This document shows positions 1 to 8,549 of a stretch of DNA of 64,000 nt, one piece after another. Below the pieces are notes generated by a model. That model ran no database searches. It worked only from the letters and a program-made list of their open reading frames with translations, and was not told where the DNA came from. Every line of letters starts with the position of its first letter. Position 1 is the stretch's first letter. The stretch is taken from positions 1,240,001-1,304,000 of the forward strand of contig NZ_CP019420.1 of NCBI RefSeq assembly GCF_001984215.1. The letters are read 5' to 3'. This stretch comes from Mycobacterium sp. MS1601. GTDB taxonomy: Bacteria > Actinomycetota > Actinomycetes > Mycobacteriales > Mycobacteriaceae. A program made the position numbers and the translations under genes.

Positions 1-116
1 TGGCCCATTTCTACCGCCAGATCGCCGAGACCGAACGACTGCTGATCGCCGCGTTCGAGCGCGACAGCGAATGGCGCCCGGCCACCCGCGAGGAAATCGA
101 GGAGATACAGCAATGA
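1..116 (+). CDS. mrpE: Na+/H+ antiporter subunit E, C-terminal end (partial)
   Basis: The frame starting at base 3 reads 37 residues and stops at TGA 114-116; the 5' part lies before the window. The tail carries the charged cytoplasmic segment (HFYRQIAETERLL then AFERD) seen at the end of MrpE/MnhE proteins. MrpE is a small membrane subunit of the multi-subunit Mrp cation/proton antiporter. Identification rests mostly on the two genes that follow, which are clear MrpF and MrpG subunits in the usual E-F-G order. Confidence 0.75.
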   Translation, partial: AHFYRQIAETERLLIAAFERDSEWRPATREEIEEIQQ

Positions 117-168
117 CATCCCAGCGCGGAGTGAGGGTGCGAGGAACGAGCACACGAACGGATTGCGC

Positions 169-444
169 GTGACCACCGTCTGGCTGATCGCCGCGGTGAT
201 GCTGGTGGCCGCCGCCGCGGTCACCATGTACCGGTTGTTGGCCGGTCCCAGCACGCTCGACCGCCTGGTGGCCCTGGACACCCTGGTGGCCGTGACCATG
301 TGCTCCATCGGCACCTGGGCGGCGTTCAGTCTCGACACCACGGTCACCTACAGCCTGGCCGCCTTGGCACTGATCAGCTTCGTCGGGTCTGTCAGTGTGG
401 CTCGTTTCCGCGTCCCCGACCGTCCCGAGAAGGCCAAACGATGA
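169..444 (+). CDS. mrpF: Na+/H+ antiporter subunit F (MrpF/MnhF)
   Basis: About 91 residues, the usual MrpF length, with three hydrophobic membrane segments (roughly residues 3-20, 33-53 and 59-78) and the conserved GPSTLDRLVALD stretch after the first. It is an inner-membrane subunit of the Mrp antiporter, which exports Na+ in exchange for H+. GTG 169 is preferred; a TTG lies two codons upstream at 163. The stop overlaps the start of mrpG (ATGA), so the two are probably translationally coupled. Confidence 0.85.
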   Translation: MTTVWLIAAVMLVAAAAVTMYRLLAGPSTLDRLVALDTLVAVTMCSIGTWAAFSLDTTVTYSLAALALISFVGSVSVARFRVPDRPEKAKR

Positions 445-770
445 ACACGTTCGACGTCATCTCCGGCGTGCTGATCCTGGGAGGTTCGGCGCTGGCGCTC
501 ACCGCCGCGATCGGCGTGGTGCGCTTCCCCGACACGCTGTCGCGCATGCACGCGGCCAGCAAGCCACAGACGCTCGGGCTGCTGCTGGTGCTGATGGGTG
601 CGGCGCTGCGGCTGCGTGGCCACCCGGACGTCGGCATGATCATCCTGACCGGACTGTTCACCCTCATCACCGCTCCGGTGGTGGCCCAGCGGGTCGGCCA
701 GCTGGCCTACCGTGAGCAGGGGTCCCGCGAGGGCCTTTTCGCCACCGACGAGATGCGCGACGCCAAGTAG
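441..770 (+). CDS. mrpG: Na+/H+ antiporter subunit G (MrpG/MnhG)
   Basis: 109 residues with three membrane segments and the typical MrpG stretch IGVVRFPDTLSRMHAASKP followed by TLGLLL. It completes the E-F-G end of the Mrp operon whose larger subunits lie upstream of the window. ATG 441 overlaps the mrpF stop by four bases. The next gene is convergent and begins only three bases after the TAG, so transcription units meet here. Confidence 0.88.
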   Translation: MNTFDVISGVLILGGSALALTAAIGVVRFPDTLSRMHAASKPQTLGLLLVLMGAALRLRGHPDVGMIILTGLFTLITAPVVAQRVGQLAYREQGSREGLFATDEMRDAK

Positions 771-773
771 GGC

Positions 774-1406
774 TCAGTCCCCCGACAGCTGGAACTCCAC
801 CATGGCGGTGACGGTGTCGACGGCTTCCTGCAGCGCTGTCAGCCGATCTGCCGGCGATGCCGCCGCCAGCACCGAGTACTTGTCGGCGGTCCCCATCGGC
901 ATCCGGGCCGCCAGCTCGTAGAGGCGTTGTCCCGCAGTCACATCCAGGCCTGTGCCCAGCACGTCGGCCCGGTCCGGCAGGTGCGCGTCACGTGCCATCG
1001 CGATGCGTTCGAACAGTCCCCAGATGCGGTCCTCGACCTCGACGATGCTGCTCTGGCTCACCGGCCCGGGTTCGTCGGGCCACGACTGGACCACCGCGCG
1101 GGGATACGGATCATCGGACAACCACTCCGTCACCCGGATCCGTTCGGTCAGTGGGCAGCGCAGCCGGTACGTGCCGTCGCCATAGTCCTCGAACGCCGCG
1201 ATACGTGCCCGCACCCCGATGTCATGGCGGTCGTCGCCGCCACCCACCTCGCGGCCGCGCGAGATCAACACCACCCCGAACGATTTGTCGTCGCGGTCCA
1301 AGGTGTCCTGAACCAGCGCGGCGTAGCGCGGCTCGAACACCCGCAGAGGCAGTTCCTCACCGGGCAGCATCGCCGACTCCAGTGGGAACATCGGGGTCGA
1401 GCTCAC
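774..1406 (-). CDS. LON peptidase substrate-binding domain protein
   Basis: 210 residues. The N-terminal FPLESAMLPGEELPLRVFEPRY segment is the start of the Lon N-terminal (substrate-binding) domain fold; there is no AAA or protease domain, so it is a stand-alone LON-domain protein of unknown role, perhaps an adaptor. GTG 1406 was chosen because SSTPMFPLES follows directly and the codon overlaps the stop of the upstream lipoprotein gene (GTGA), indicating coupling. Confidence 0.75.
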   Translation of the reverse strand: MSSTPMFPLESAMLPGEELPLRVFEPRYAALVQDTLDRDDKSFGVVLISRGREVGGGDDRHDIGVRARIAAFEDYGDGTYRLRCPLTERIRVTEWLSDDPYPRAVVQSWPDEPGPVSQSSIVEVEDRIWGLFERIAMARDAHLPDRADVLGTGLDVTAGQRLYELAARMPMGTADKYSVLAAASPADRLTALQEAVDTVTAMVEFQLSGD

Positions 1407-1810
1407 CGGATGCCCTGCCCTTCCAAGACATCGCGCACCGGTGTCGACGGCTCGGCGAAGGTGCACAGGGCGCTGGTCAGCGTGATCCACAGTTCGGGGT
1501 TCAGGGTCACCAGTTCGTTCTCTTTACCGATGGCGACGATGACCTGACGTTGGGCGTCCTCGTCCAGATCGATGTACTCGTCACACGTGGTGTCCTCGAT
1601 CGGAGCCCCCGGCGTCGCGGTCCTGGTGGGCACGCTCGGGACGGTGGGGGCACCAGGCGGGGTCGTCCTGGTGGTGGAGGTGTCGGGAAACTCCGTCGTC
1701 GTCAACGGGGACGTGTCAGGGCCGGCCTGGGGGCTGCCGTCGACGGTGGTGCTGCATGCCGCCACGATCACGGCCCCGGCGACCACCAGACCAACCTTCG
1801 TGAAGTCCAT
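1403..1810 (-). CDS. Small secreted lipoprotein
   Basis: 135 residues. A short signal peptide ends in the lipobox VAAC (Cys19), followed by a long Thr/Pro/Ser-rich linker and a C-terminal domain of about 65 residues with two cysteines (CDEYIDLDEDAQRQVIVAIG and LCTFAEP). It should be lipid-anchored on the outer face of the membrane. The function is unknown. It lies 16 bases downstream of the ligase gene and overlaps the LON-domain gene by four bases, so the three are likely co-transcribed. Confidence 0.7.
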   Translation of the reverse strand: MDFTKVGLVVAGAVIVAACSTTVDGSPQAGPDTSPLTTTEFPDTSTTRTTPPGAPTVPSVPTRTATPGAPIEDTTCDEYIDLDEDAQRQVIVAIGKENELVTLNPELWITLTSALCTFAEPSTPVRDVLEGQGIR

Positions 1811-1826
1811 GGCTGCACCCAGATCC

Positions 1827-2960
1827 CTAGATGATGAGCTCGTCGACCAACGCATCGACCACCATACGCAGATCGCCGTCGCTCTCCTCGGCCACCCGGC
1901 GTTGCCGCTGGTAGGACCCCCCTCGCCGGGGAATGTCGGCCACCCGCGCCAGTTCGTCGGTGCAGTGCAGCGAGCGCGCCACCGGCTGCAGGCGGTCCAG
2001 CAGGTCATCGAGGTCCTCGGTGACCAGCCGCTCGTTGCTCTCGGCGTCCTGGATGATGATGGCGTCCAGGCCGTAGCGTGCCGCGCGCCACTTGTTCTCC
2101 TGCACGTGCCACGGCGGCATGACCGGCAGCGCCTCGCCGGCATCGAGGCGACGGTCCAGGTCCACCACCAGACAGTGCGTCAGCGCCACCAGCGCACTGA
2201 GCTCCTCGAGGTTGGACACCCCGTCGAAGATGCGGATCTCGACAGTCCCCAGATGCGGTGACGGCCGGATGTCCCAGCGCACCTCGTTGATGTGGTCGAT
2301 GATGCCGGTCTTCTTCTGGTCGTGCACAAAGCGTTCGAACTCACGCCACGACTGGAACTGGAAGGGCAGGCCCGCGGTGGGCAGCTGCTGGAACATCATC
2401 GCGCGGTTGCTGGCGTAGCCGGTGTCCTCACCCTCCCACCATGGCGACGACGCCGACAGCGCCAGCAGGTGCGGGTAGTAGTTGAGCAGTGAGCTGATGA
2501 TCGGCATCACCTTGTGCGCCGAGGACACCCCGACGTGGACATGCACACCCCAGATCAGCATCTGTCGTCCCCACCACTGGGTGCGGTTGATCAGTTCGGC
2601 GTAGCGCGGTGCGTCGGTGAGCTTCTGCGCCGACGCCTCGGCGAACGGGTGTGTTCCGGCGCAGAACAATTCCATGCCGCGGTCTCGCACCACCTGCCGC
2701 ACGGTGTGCAACGTCGTGGCGAGGTCTTCCATCGCCTGCCCGGAGTTGAAGCAGATTCCGGTGACGATCTCGACGGTGTTGCGCAGCAATTCCTTGTGCA
2801 CGTGCGGGTTCTCACCCAGCTCGGCGATCACCCCGGCGGCCTCGTTGGACAGATCGCGGGTCACCGCGTCGACTAGCGCGAACTCCCACTCGACTCCGAC
2901 GGTAGGCCGGTAGGAGCCGGCGAAATCGATATGGTCGGCGTTACTCGCCGCCGATAACAC
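1827..2960 (-). CDS. YbdK-type carboxylate-amine (glutamate-cysteine) ligase, Rv0433-like
   Basis: 377 residues, the family length. The N-terminus has the [10 protein letters not shown] motif of glutamate-cysteine ligase family 2; WGVHVHVGV and [10 protein letters not shown] are further family motifs that build the ATP- and metal-binding site. The enzyme joins glutamate to an amine; the true acceptor of this subgroup in mycobacteria is not settled. GTG 2960 overlaps the end of sodC by about 20 bases, and the sodC-Rv0433 order matches M. tuberculosis. Confidence 0.82.
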   Translation of the reverse strand: MLSAASNADHIDFAGSYRPTVGVEWEFALVDAVTRDLSNEAAGVIAELGENPHVHKELLRNTVEIVTGICFNSGQAMEDLATTLHTVRQVVRDRGMELFCAGTHPFAEASAQKLTDAPRYAELINRTQWWGRQMLIWGVHVHVGVSSAHKVMPIISSLLNYYPHLLALSASSPWWEGEDTGYASNRAMMFQQLPTAGLPFQFQSWREFERFVHDQKKTGIIDHINEVRWDIRPSPHLGTVEIRIFDGVSNLEELSALVALTHCLVVDLDRRLDAGEALPVMPPWHVQENKWRAARYGLDAIIIQDAESNERLVTEDLDDLLDRLQPVARSLHCTDELARVADIPRRGGSYQRQRRVAEESDGDLRMVVDALVDELII

Positions 2961-3654
2961 CGCAAGCCACCCGGCCACCGGCGTCACCGGTGGACATGGT
3001 TGTGGCATCCGGGCCGGGAGTGCCGTTGACCTGGTTGTAGCGCTCCGGAGGGATGTTGGCGAAGTTGTCCGGACCCTCGTGGATCATGATCGACGTGCCC
3101 TGACCGGCCAGCAGGTCGTCCTCGGTGAAGGCGTCGGTGGTGGTGACCAGAAGCGCCGAGCCGTCCTCACGCACCTGCAGTGAGCTCAAGTCGCCGCTGG
3201 CGGGGTGTCCGCTGTGTCCGGGCGCCTGGAAATGTCCACCGGCGGACAGGAAGTCGCCGGGCGCGCCGCCGGCGGGGGCCACCGAGTCGGCTTCGCACTG
3301 GCCGACGGAGTGGATGTGCAGGCCGTGGAAGCCGGGAGACAGGACACCGGTCTCGGTGGTCTCGACCGTGATGGTGGTGTAGCCGGGGCTGAACTCGAAT
3401 GTGGCGGTTGCCACTTCGGTTCCGTCCGGTGTGTTGATGGGCACCTCGAGCACCGACTCGCTGCCGGTGTTGCCATGACCTTCGGCTCCGCCATGGCCTT
3501 CTTCCGACGCCGGCGCCGGTGAGCCGGTCCAGACCGCCGGGGTGGTCCCCGGCTCAGAGGCGATGGGCTCGTACGGGGCGCACGCGGTCAGTCCGACAAC
3601 GGGAGCGATGACTGCGACGGCGAGCGCGGGCTTCTTCAGAAGTCTGGCGGACAT
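2941..3654 (-). CDS. sodC: Periplasmic Cu/Zn superoxide dismutase lipoprotein
   Basis: 237 residues. Signal peptide with lipobox LTAC, then a Pro/Gly/His-rich linker and the SodC fold. [13 protein letters not shown] supplies copper-ligand histidines and one disulphide Cys, [17 protein letters not shown] the zinc-site residues, and RVACGVI the second Cys. It converts superoxide to H2O2 and O2 outside the membrane. ATG 3654 gives the signal peptide. The virR-sodC-Rv0433 order is the same as in M. tuberculosis. Confidence 0.93.
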   Translation of the reverse strand: MSARLLKKPALAVAVIAPVVGLTACAPYEPIASEPGTTPAVWTGSPAPASEEGHGGAEGHGNTGSESVLEVPINTPDGTEVATATFEFSPGYTTITVETTETGVLSPGFHGLHIHSVGQCEADSVAPAGGAPGDFLSAGGHFQAPGHSGHPASGDLSSLQVREDGSALLVTTTDAFTEDDLLAGQGTSIMIHEGPDNFANIPPERYNQVNGTPGPDATTMSTGDAGGRVACGVIGGE

Positions 3655-3730
3655 GCGCGCCAGCCTAACGGTTCGGGGTCCGGCCCTGCCTCCCCGGCCT
3701 CGTCCCTCGGCCGCGTCCCCTCGCTTCGCT

Positions 3731-3742
3731 GGGGGTGCCCCC
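3731..3742 (-). terminator. Possible intrinsic hairpin between virR and sodC
   Basis: GGGGG-TG-CCCCC dyad eight bases beyond the virR stop, preceded by a second GC-rich stem (CCCC...GGGG around 3717-3734) that could pair alternatively. No T-run follows, so this is only a terminator-like or attenuator-like hairpin. It sits in the 96-base gap between virR and sodC. Confidence 0.3.
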
Positions 3743-3750
3743 AACCCGGC

Positions 3751-4215
3751 CTAGCCTGCCACCACGACCACGATCAGCCCGGGTGGTTGCTCGGCGACCT
3801 CCGGAATACGGGGTTCGACAGGGGCTTCCAGCAGCCGTCCGAGTTCTTCGGCCGCTTCCTGTTCCCCTTCACCGAAGTAGACCGTGGTGACGGGAACGTT
3901 CGGCAGCACCAGGTTGCCCACTTCGGTGACATTCCAGTTGTCGTCGCGCACCCGGGTGGCGATGTCCTCTGCCGCACCGGGGACCTCGGAGATGTTGAAC
4001 ACCCGGACCTCGGGGCGAGGCGCGGGCTCCTCGGTCTCCGACGTCGGAGGCGGCGTTGTCGTGGTGGTGACCGTCGGCCCCGTCGAGGTGTCCTCGTCGC
4101 CACCCGAGCCGAGAGCCTGGAAGCCCACCAGCAGGAAGACAATGCCGAGGAACAACAGCACCATCACGATGGCGCGCAGTGGCAGCCCGGAGGAGTCAGG
4201 TACGCGCTCGTTCAT
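3751..4215 (-). CDS. virR: VirR-like membrane protein with LytR C-terminal domain (Rv0431 homologue)
   Basis: 154 residues: short basic cytoplasmic start, one membrane helix (about residues 15-35), a Thr/Pro/Glu-rich linker, then a LytR_C domain beginning at VRVFNISEVPG. M. tuberculosis VirR (Rv0431) has the same layout and influences envelope integrity and vesicle release. ATG 4215 begins MNERVPDSSGLPLRAI. The neighbours (DUF3263 upstream, sodC downstream) match the Rv0430-Rv0432 order, which supports orthology. Confidence 0.82.
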   Translation of the reverse strand: MNERVPDSSGLPLRAIVMVLLFLGIVFLLVGFQALGSGGDEDTSTGPTVTTTTTPPPTSETEEPAPRPEVRVFNISEVPGAAEDIATRVRDDNWNVTEVGNLVLPNVPVTTVYFGEGEQEAAEELGRLLEAPVEPRIPEVAEQPPGLIVVVVAG

Positions 4216-4230
4216 CGCGCCCACCCTAAC

Positions 4231-4539
4231 TCAGGTGATGTCGAAGCCCAGTTTCCGAGCCGCGCGCGCCTTCTGGCGGGTTGCGCGCAGCCTGCGCAGA
4301 CGCTTGACCAGCATGGGATCGGCGGCCAGCGCCTCGGGACGTTCGACAAGTGCGTTGAGGACCTGGTAGTAGCGGGTAGCCGACATCGAAAAGAGCTCTT
4401 TGATCGCCTCTTCTTTGGACCCCGCGTACTTCCACCACTGGCGTTCGAATCCCAGGATGTCGTGTTCACGACGGGTCAGCCCATCGGTGAGCTCAGCGTC
4501 GTCCCCCGACCGCTCAGCCCTTGCCATGGCGCCTTCCAT
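4231..4539 (-). CDS. DUF3263 family protein (Rv0430 homologue)
   Basis: 102 residues. The core TRREHDILGFERQWWKYAGSK then EEAIKELF and RYYQVLNAL is the DUF3263 signature, resembling a small helix-turn-helix fold; the C-terminus is Arg/Lys rich. ATG 4539 was chosen because GGGGAG lies directly upstream; an in-frame ATG also exists at 4527. It is probably a small DNA-binding or regulatory protein, but function is not established. Divergent from def, 15 bases upstream of virR. Confidence 0.8.
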   Translation of the reverse strand: MEGAMARAERSGDDAELTDGLTRREHDILGFERQWWKYAGSKEEAIKELFSMSATRYYQVLNALVERPEALAADPMLVKRLRRLRATRQKARAARKLGFDIT

Positions 4540-4666
4540 ATCGCTCCCCTGGCCGTCTCCGGCAACTAAATGACACCACTGTTGTTCTGCGCGAGTATTC
4601 AACCACGCCCACGTCATTTGGGAGGGCACCCTGGCCCGCGCGTCGACTGACTTAAGCTAGCCGACC

Positions 4667-5259
4667 ATGGCAGTCGTTCCGATCCGCATCGTGGGGGACC
4701 CCGTCCTCCATACTCCGACACAGCCGGTGGAGGTCGGCGCGGGGGATCGATACCCGCCGACGTCACCGCGCTCATCACCGACATGTACGAGACCATGGAC
4801 GCCGCATACGGAGTCGGGTTGGCGGCCAACCAGATCGGCGTCCCACTACGGGTGTTCGTCTATGACTGCGCCGATGATCGCAAGGGGTCCCAGCGCCGAC
4901 GCGGTGTTGTGATCAACCCGGTGCTCGAGACCTCCGAGATCCCCGAGACCATGCCCGACCCCGATGACGACGACGAGGGCTGCCTGTCGGTACCCGGGGA
5001 GAACTTCCCGACCGGCCGGGCCACGTGGGCAAAAGTCACCGGACTCGACGCCGACGGCTCCCCCGTCGAGATCGAGGGCACCGGCCTGTTCGCGCGCATG
5101 CTGCAGCACGAGACCGGACACCTCGACGGCTTCCTCTACCTGGATCGGTTGATCGGCAGGCACGCCCGGGCCGCCAAGCGGGCCGTCAAGAAGCAGGGCT
5201 GGGGTGTTCCCGGCTTGTCCTGGACCCCGGGCGAGGGACCCGACCCCTTCGGGCATTGA
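4667..5259 (+). pseudogene. def: Peptide deformylase, broken by a one-base frameshift
   Basis: Reading from ATG 4667 gives [23 protein letters not shown], a normal PDF start, but the frame is lost at the run of five Gs at 4741-4745. From there the neighbouring frame continues with family motifs [18 protein letters not shown] and QHETGHLDG (metal-binding Cys and HExxH), ending TGA 5257-5259. Adding one base restores 197 codons, the length of the M. tuberculosis enzyme. PDF removes the formyl group from new proteins and is normally essential, so a sequencing error in the G-run is likely. All catalytic motifs lie 3' of the shift. Confidence 0.85.
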
Positions 5260-6137
5260 CCGAGCTTCCGGGGATCGGGAACCGGGTCAGCATCCGGTAC
5301 CGGGTTCCCGAGGGGTTGACCGACGTCATCGGCCACCTGGACGCGGCGTTCCCGGTGGTGCTGGTGCGCACCGCGTCGGACGGGGTGGTCGCCGTCGATC
5401 CCGACACCATCGTCAGCGTCCGCGAACTCAGCGGCAGGCCGGTACGCAACTCCGAGATCCGCGCACTGGAGCACGCAGCCGCGCTGGCCTGGCCCGGCAC
5501 CGAACACCAGTGGATCGGCGGGTGGTTGCTGCGGGCCGCTTCAGGTCACACCAGCCGCGCCAACTCTGCTGTCCCACTCCAGATGTCAGCGACACTGGCC
5601 GACCTGCCCGCCGTGGTCGACTGGTATCACGACCGCGGGCTGCCCGCGTGGCTGGCCCTGCCGGAGCGGCTGTTGAAGATCAGCGCGGCAGGCGTCAAGG
5701 ACAACCGGGTACTGGTGCGCGATATCGGCCTGTCCCCCGCCGCGTCGGTGGGTTTCGCCGATCAACCGGACCCCGACTGGCTCCGCGTCTACGAACGACC
5801 GATTCCCGCCGAGGTGCTCACCGCGGTGGTCGACGGCGAGGTCACCTTCGCCTCCGTCGAGGGTTCCGCGGTGGGCCGCGGTGCTGTCACAGCGGCCCCG
5901 GATGGCGTTCGCTGGCTGGGCATCTCATCGGTGCGGGTCGCCGATGCGCAGCGGCGCCGAGGCCACGCGCGCGCGATCTGCCAGGGCTTGATGCACTGGG
6001 GCGCCGCGCGCGGTGCCACCCGGTGCTACGTGCAGGTGCTCGCCGACAACGAGGCCGCGATCGGACTGTACGAATCGATGGGCTTCACGCTGCATCATCG
6101 GGTGCGGTATGTGGAGGCGACGTCGGTCCTGGGGTGA
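5256..6137 (+). CDS. GNAT family N-acetyltransferase (Rv0428c homologue)
   Basis: 293 residues. The C-terminal third carries the GNAT core: [28 protein letters not shown] (acetyl-CoA loop with R-R-R-G-H-A) and [20 protein letters not shown]. The N-terminal half, including [21 protein letters not shown], matches the long mycobacterial Rv0428c type. TTG 5256 overlaps the def stop, suggesting coupling to def as in M. tuberculosis (Rv0428c-Rv0429c). The acceptor substrate is unknown. Its last 53 bases overlap the convergent beta-propeller gene. Confidence 0.8.
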   Translation: MTELPGIGNRVSIRYRVPEGLTDVIGHLDAAFPVVLVRTASDGVVAVDPDTIVSVRELSGRPVRNSEIRALEHAAALAWPGTEHQWIGGWLLRAASGHTSRANSAVPLQMSATLADLPAVVDWYHDRGLPAWLALPERLLKISAAGVKDNRVLVRDIGLSPAASVGFADQPDPDWLRVYERPIPAEVLTAVVDGEVTFASVEGSAVGRGAVTAAPDGVRWLGISSVRVADAQRRRGHARAICQGLMHWGAARGATRCYVQVLADNEAAIGLYESMGFTLHHRVRYVEATSVLG

Positions 6138-7032
6138 GCCTGGTGACGAACCCGGCCAGGCTGGTCACATACAGCGACTGCGCGTCCCAGCCCGGCCCGG
6201 CGCCGAATTTGACCGACGTGCTGCCCAGCAGCACCGGAGTCAGCCGGCAGGCGGTTCGACGGTCGGGGTCGATCCGCACAACGGGCCCGAGATCCATCGC
6301 CAGATAGATCATTCCGTCCGGGCCGACGGTGAGATCGTCGGGAAAGCCGACCAGGCCGAACAGCCCGAGGTCGATCCGCTGCAGGATCCGGTGGGAGTCG
6401 GCGGCGTCGATGATCGCCAATGTGGACACCGGCGAGAAGTCCAGCGACGTGATCACGGCGTTACGACCGGGGTCATAGGCCACCCCGTTGGTCAACACGA
6501 GGTGTGGCGCGAAACGACTGCTGGTGGCGCCGTCGGCGCTGACGCGCGTCAATCCGGTGCTCAGGCCGAGGTTGCGGCTCACCACGAACGACCCGTCGGG
6601 CAGTCGGGCCATCCCGTTGGGCATCGTCAGACCGGATGCGACGGTGCGGGTTGCCCCAGTCGACAGGTCGAGTTCCACGATGGCACCGTTGCCGAGTCCG
6701 AACAGCCCGGCCCACAAGCTGTTTCCCGTGGTGAAGTAGGTGGTGTCGCCCTCGACGGTGATGCCACCGGGCGCGTCGAGACCATTGGCCAGCGTTGCCC
6801 CTGCGCCGTCCGCTCCCAATCGGTAGAGCTGACCTGCACCACCGACGGTGCGCGACAGCAGCATTGCGCCGGAACCGTCGAAGGCCAGGTTCTCCAGCGA
6901 ACCGAGTCCGGACTTCACGGTGCTGACTGCCCACGGGCAGGACGGGATGCCCGCTTGGGCCGACGGCGCCGTCGTGATGCCCAGCAGTATCGCAGCGATG
7001 GCCACCACCGTCCGAATCCTTCGCCTCACCAT
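6085..7032 (-). CDS. Secreted SMP-30/gluconolactonase-like beta-propeller protein
   Basis: 315 residues. An N-terminal signal peptide (hydrophobic to about residue 25, ending SAQA-G) precedes repeated blades such as GLDAPGGITVEGDTTYFTTG, GLTMPNGMARLPDGSFVVS and FPDDLTVGPDGMIYLAMD. These are typical of the SMP-30/strictosidine-synthase propeller class, usually calcium-dependent lactonases or esterases. It should act outside the cytoplasm. It is divergent from a TetR regulator, and two matching operators lie in the gap, so the regulator probably represses it. Confidence 0.75.
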   Translation of the reverse strand: MVRRRIRTVVAIAAILLGITTAPSAQAGIPSCPWAVSTVKSGLGSLENLAFDGSGAMLLSRTVGGAGQLYRLGADGAGATLANGLDAPGGITVEGDTTYFTTGNSLWAGLFGLGNGAIVELDLSTGATRTVASGLTMPNGMARLPDGSFVVSRNLGLSTGLTRVSADGATSSRFAPHLVLTNGVAYDPGRNAVITSLDFSPVSTLAIIDAADSHRILQRIDLGLFGLVGFPDDLTVGPDGMIYLAMDLGPVVRIDPDRRTACRLTPVLLGSTSVKFGAGPGWDAQSLYVTSLAGFVTRLTPGPTSPPHTAPDDAA

Positions 7033-7046
7033 ATGCTCCCACCTGC

Positions 7047-7094
7047 GGGTACGAGGTCGTACCCAACGATGAGCTGACGGTACGGTACCGTACC
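7047..7094. promoter_or_regulatory. Two TetR-type operators in the divergent gap
   Basis: Operator 1 (7047-7064) is GGGTACGAGGTCGTACCC, an 18-bp inverted repeat. Operator 2 (7079-7094) is the perfect palindrome GGTACGGTACCGTACC. Both fit GGTACG-N4-CGTACC, and their centres are 31 bp apart, about three helical turns. They lie between the starts of the propeller gene and tetR, so the regulator likely represses both genes, including itself. Confidence 0.75.
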
Positions 7095-7117
7095 CACGTC
7101 CGCAAGTGGAGAAGACG

Positions 7118-7714
7118 ATGACCGAAGAACCAACCGACGGAACACGTGACCGGCTGTTGTCTGCATTCGCCGAACTGATCGACGAACGGGGTTACGCCCA
7201 CACCAGCGTGGTGGACATCGTTCGTGTGGCCCGGGCCTCCAAACGCACCTTCTACGACCACTTCCCCAACAAGGAAGCGGCTTTCGTCGCGTTGCTGCTG
7301 CGTGCCACCGACGATCTGGCGGCCCGCATTCGCGCGACCGTCGACCCGGAGGCACCCTGGCAGGATCAGGTCACCCAGGCCGTCGAGGCCTACGCCGTCA
7401 ACATCGAGGTGCGCCCTGCCATCGCCTTGAGCTGGATCCGTGACCTTCCCGCCCTCGGCGCCGCAGCTCGCCCCGGCCAGCGCCGCAACTTCGCGACACT
7501 GACTGCCATGATCATCGACCTCACCCGAAGCCCCGGCTTCGTTCGCGCCGACATCGCACCCCTGTCCGAAGACGCAGCCACGGTGCTGGTGGGTGGATTA
7601 CGCGAGCTGGCCGCCAGGGCAGTCGAAGACGGCCGCGACATCCACAGCATCGTCGCCCCCGGCGCCGGCGCAGCGATAGCGCTGTTGAGCCACCCGGGCA
7701 CAGACAGCTTCTAG
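7118..7714 (+). CDS. TetR family transcriptional regulator
   Basis: 198 residues. The N-terminal HTH (RDRLLSAFAELIDERGYAHTSVVDIVRVARASKRTFYDHFPNKEAAF) is a standard TetR_N domain; the C-terminal ligand domain is not recognisable at family level. ATG 7118 is preferred because GGAGAAG lies just upstream; a GTG at 7106 is in frame. Two operators with the same half-site lie upstream, between this gene and the divergent secreted lactonase-like gene. Confidence 0.88.
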   Translation: MTEEPTDGTRDRLLSAFAELIDERGYAHTSVVDIVRVARASKRTFYDHFPNKEAAFVALLLRATDDLAARIRATVDPEAPWQDQVTQAVEAYAVNIEVRPAIALSWIRDLPALGAAARPGQRRNFATLTAMIIDLTRSPGFVRADIAPLSEDAATVLVGGLRELAARAVEDGRDIHSIVAPGAGAAIALLSHPGTDSF

Positions 7715-7724
7715 GGTGGTCGCT

Positions 7725-8549
7725 ATGCGATTGGCCACCTGGAATGTGAACTCGATCCGCACCAGGGTGGATCGGGTGACCGATTGGCTGGAGCGGGCCG
7801 ACGTCGACGTCCTGGCCATGCAGGAGACCAAGTGCACCGACGCGCAGTTCCCGTCGATGCCGTTTGCCGCACTCGGCTACGAGGTGGCACACGTCGGGTT
7901 CAATCAGTGGAACGGGGTGGCCATCGCCAGCCGTGTCGGGCTGCAGGATGTCCAGATCGGGTTCGACGGACAACCGACCTGGAGCAGCAAGCCCGAGCTC
8001 GAAGCCGCGGCGGAAGCCCGTGCGCTCGGGGCCACCTGTGGCGGAGTGCGGGTGTGGAGCCTCTACGTGCCCAACGGCCGCAGCCTCGCCGACCCGCACT
8101 ACGCCTACAAGCTGGATTGGCTTGCCGCACTGCGCGATACCGCAGCCGGCTGGCTGAAGGACGACCCGGCCGCACCGATCGCGCTGGTCGGTGACTGGAA
8201 CATCGCCCCCACCGACGAAGACGTCTGGAGTGTCGAAGCCTATGAGGGCCACACCCATGTCTCGGCGCCGGAACGAGCGGCGTTCCAGGCCATGAACGAC
8301 GCTCAATTCACCGACGTGGTACGGCCTTTCACACCTGGCCCGGGTGTCTACACCTATTGGGACTACACCCAGCTGAGCTTCCAGAAGCGCCGGGGTATGC
8401 GCATCGATTTCATCCTGGGCTCACCGGGACTGGCTACTGGTGTCCGTCATGCCGAGATCGGCAAAGACGAACGGCGCGGCAAAGGCGCCAGCGATCACGC
8501 TCCGGTGATGATCGATCTCGACGATCAACCGGGCGGCACCACACAGTAG
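7725..8549 (+). CDS. xthA: Exodeoxyribonuclease III (AP endonuclease)
   Basis: 274 residues. Motifs of the EEP nuclease family are present in order: ATWNVNSIRTR, AMQETK (metal-binding Glu), YVPNGR, VGDWNIAPTDEDVW (catalytic Asp and Asn) and the C-terminal GASDHAPVMIDL (Asp-His pair). The enzyme cuts DNA at abasic sites and trims 3' blocked ends in base excision repair. ATG 7725 is used; an in-frame GTG lies three codons upstream. It follows tetR by 10 bases, and the xthA/Rv0426c neighbourhood matches M. tuberculosis. Confidence 0.92.
   Translation: MRLATWNVNSIRTRVDRVTDWLERADVDVLAMQETKCTDAQFPSMPFAALGYEVAHVGFNQWNGVAIASRVGLQDVQIGFDGQPTWSSKPELEAAAEARALGATCGGVRVWSLYVPNGRSLADPHYAYKLDWLAALRDTAAGWLKDDPAAPIALVGDWNIAPTDEDVWSVEAYEGHTHVSAPERAAFQAMNDAQFTDVVRPFTPGPGVYTYWDYTQLSFQKRRGMRIDFILGSPGLATGVRHAEIGKDERRGKGASDHAPVMIDLDDQPGGTTQ

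Noticed and set aside
140..150. CGAGGAACGAG also found at 20229-20239
   Set aside because: Two 11-base copies of a purine-rich intergenic string; could be a dispersed mycobacterial motif but is too little to call a repeat.
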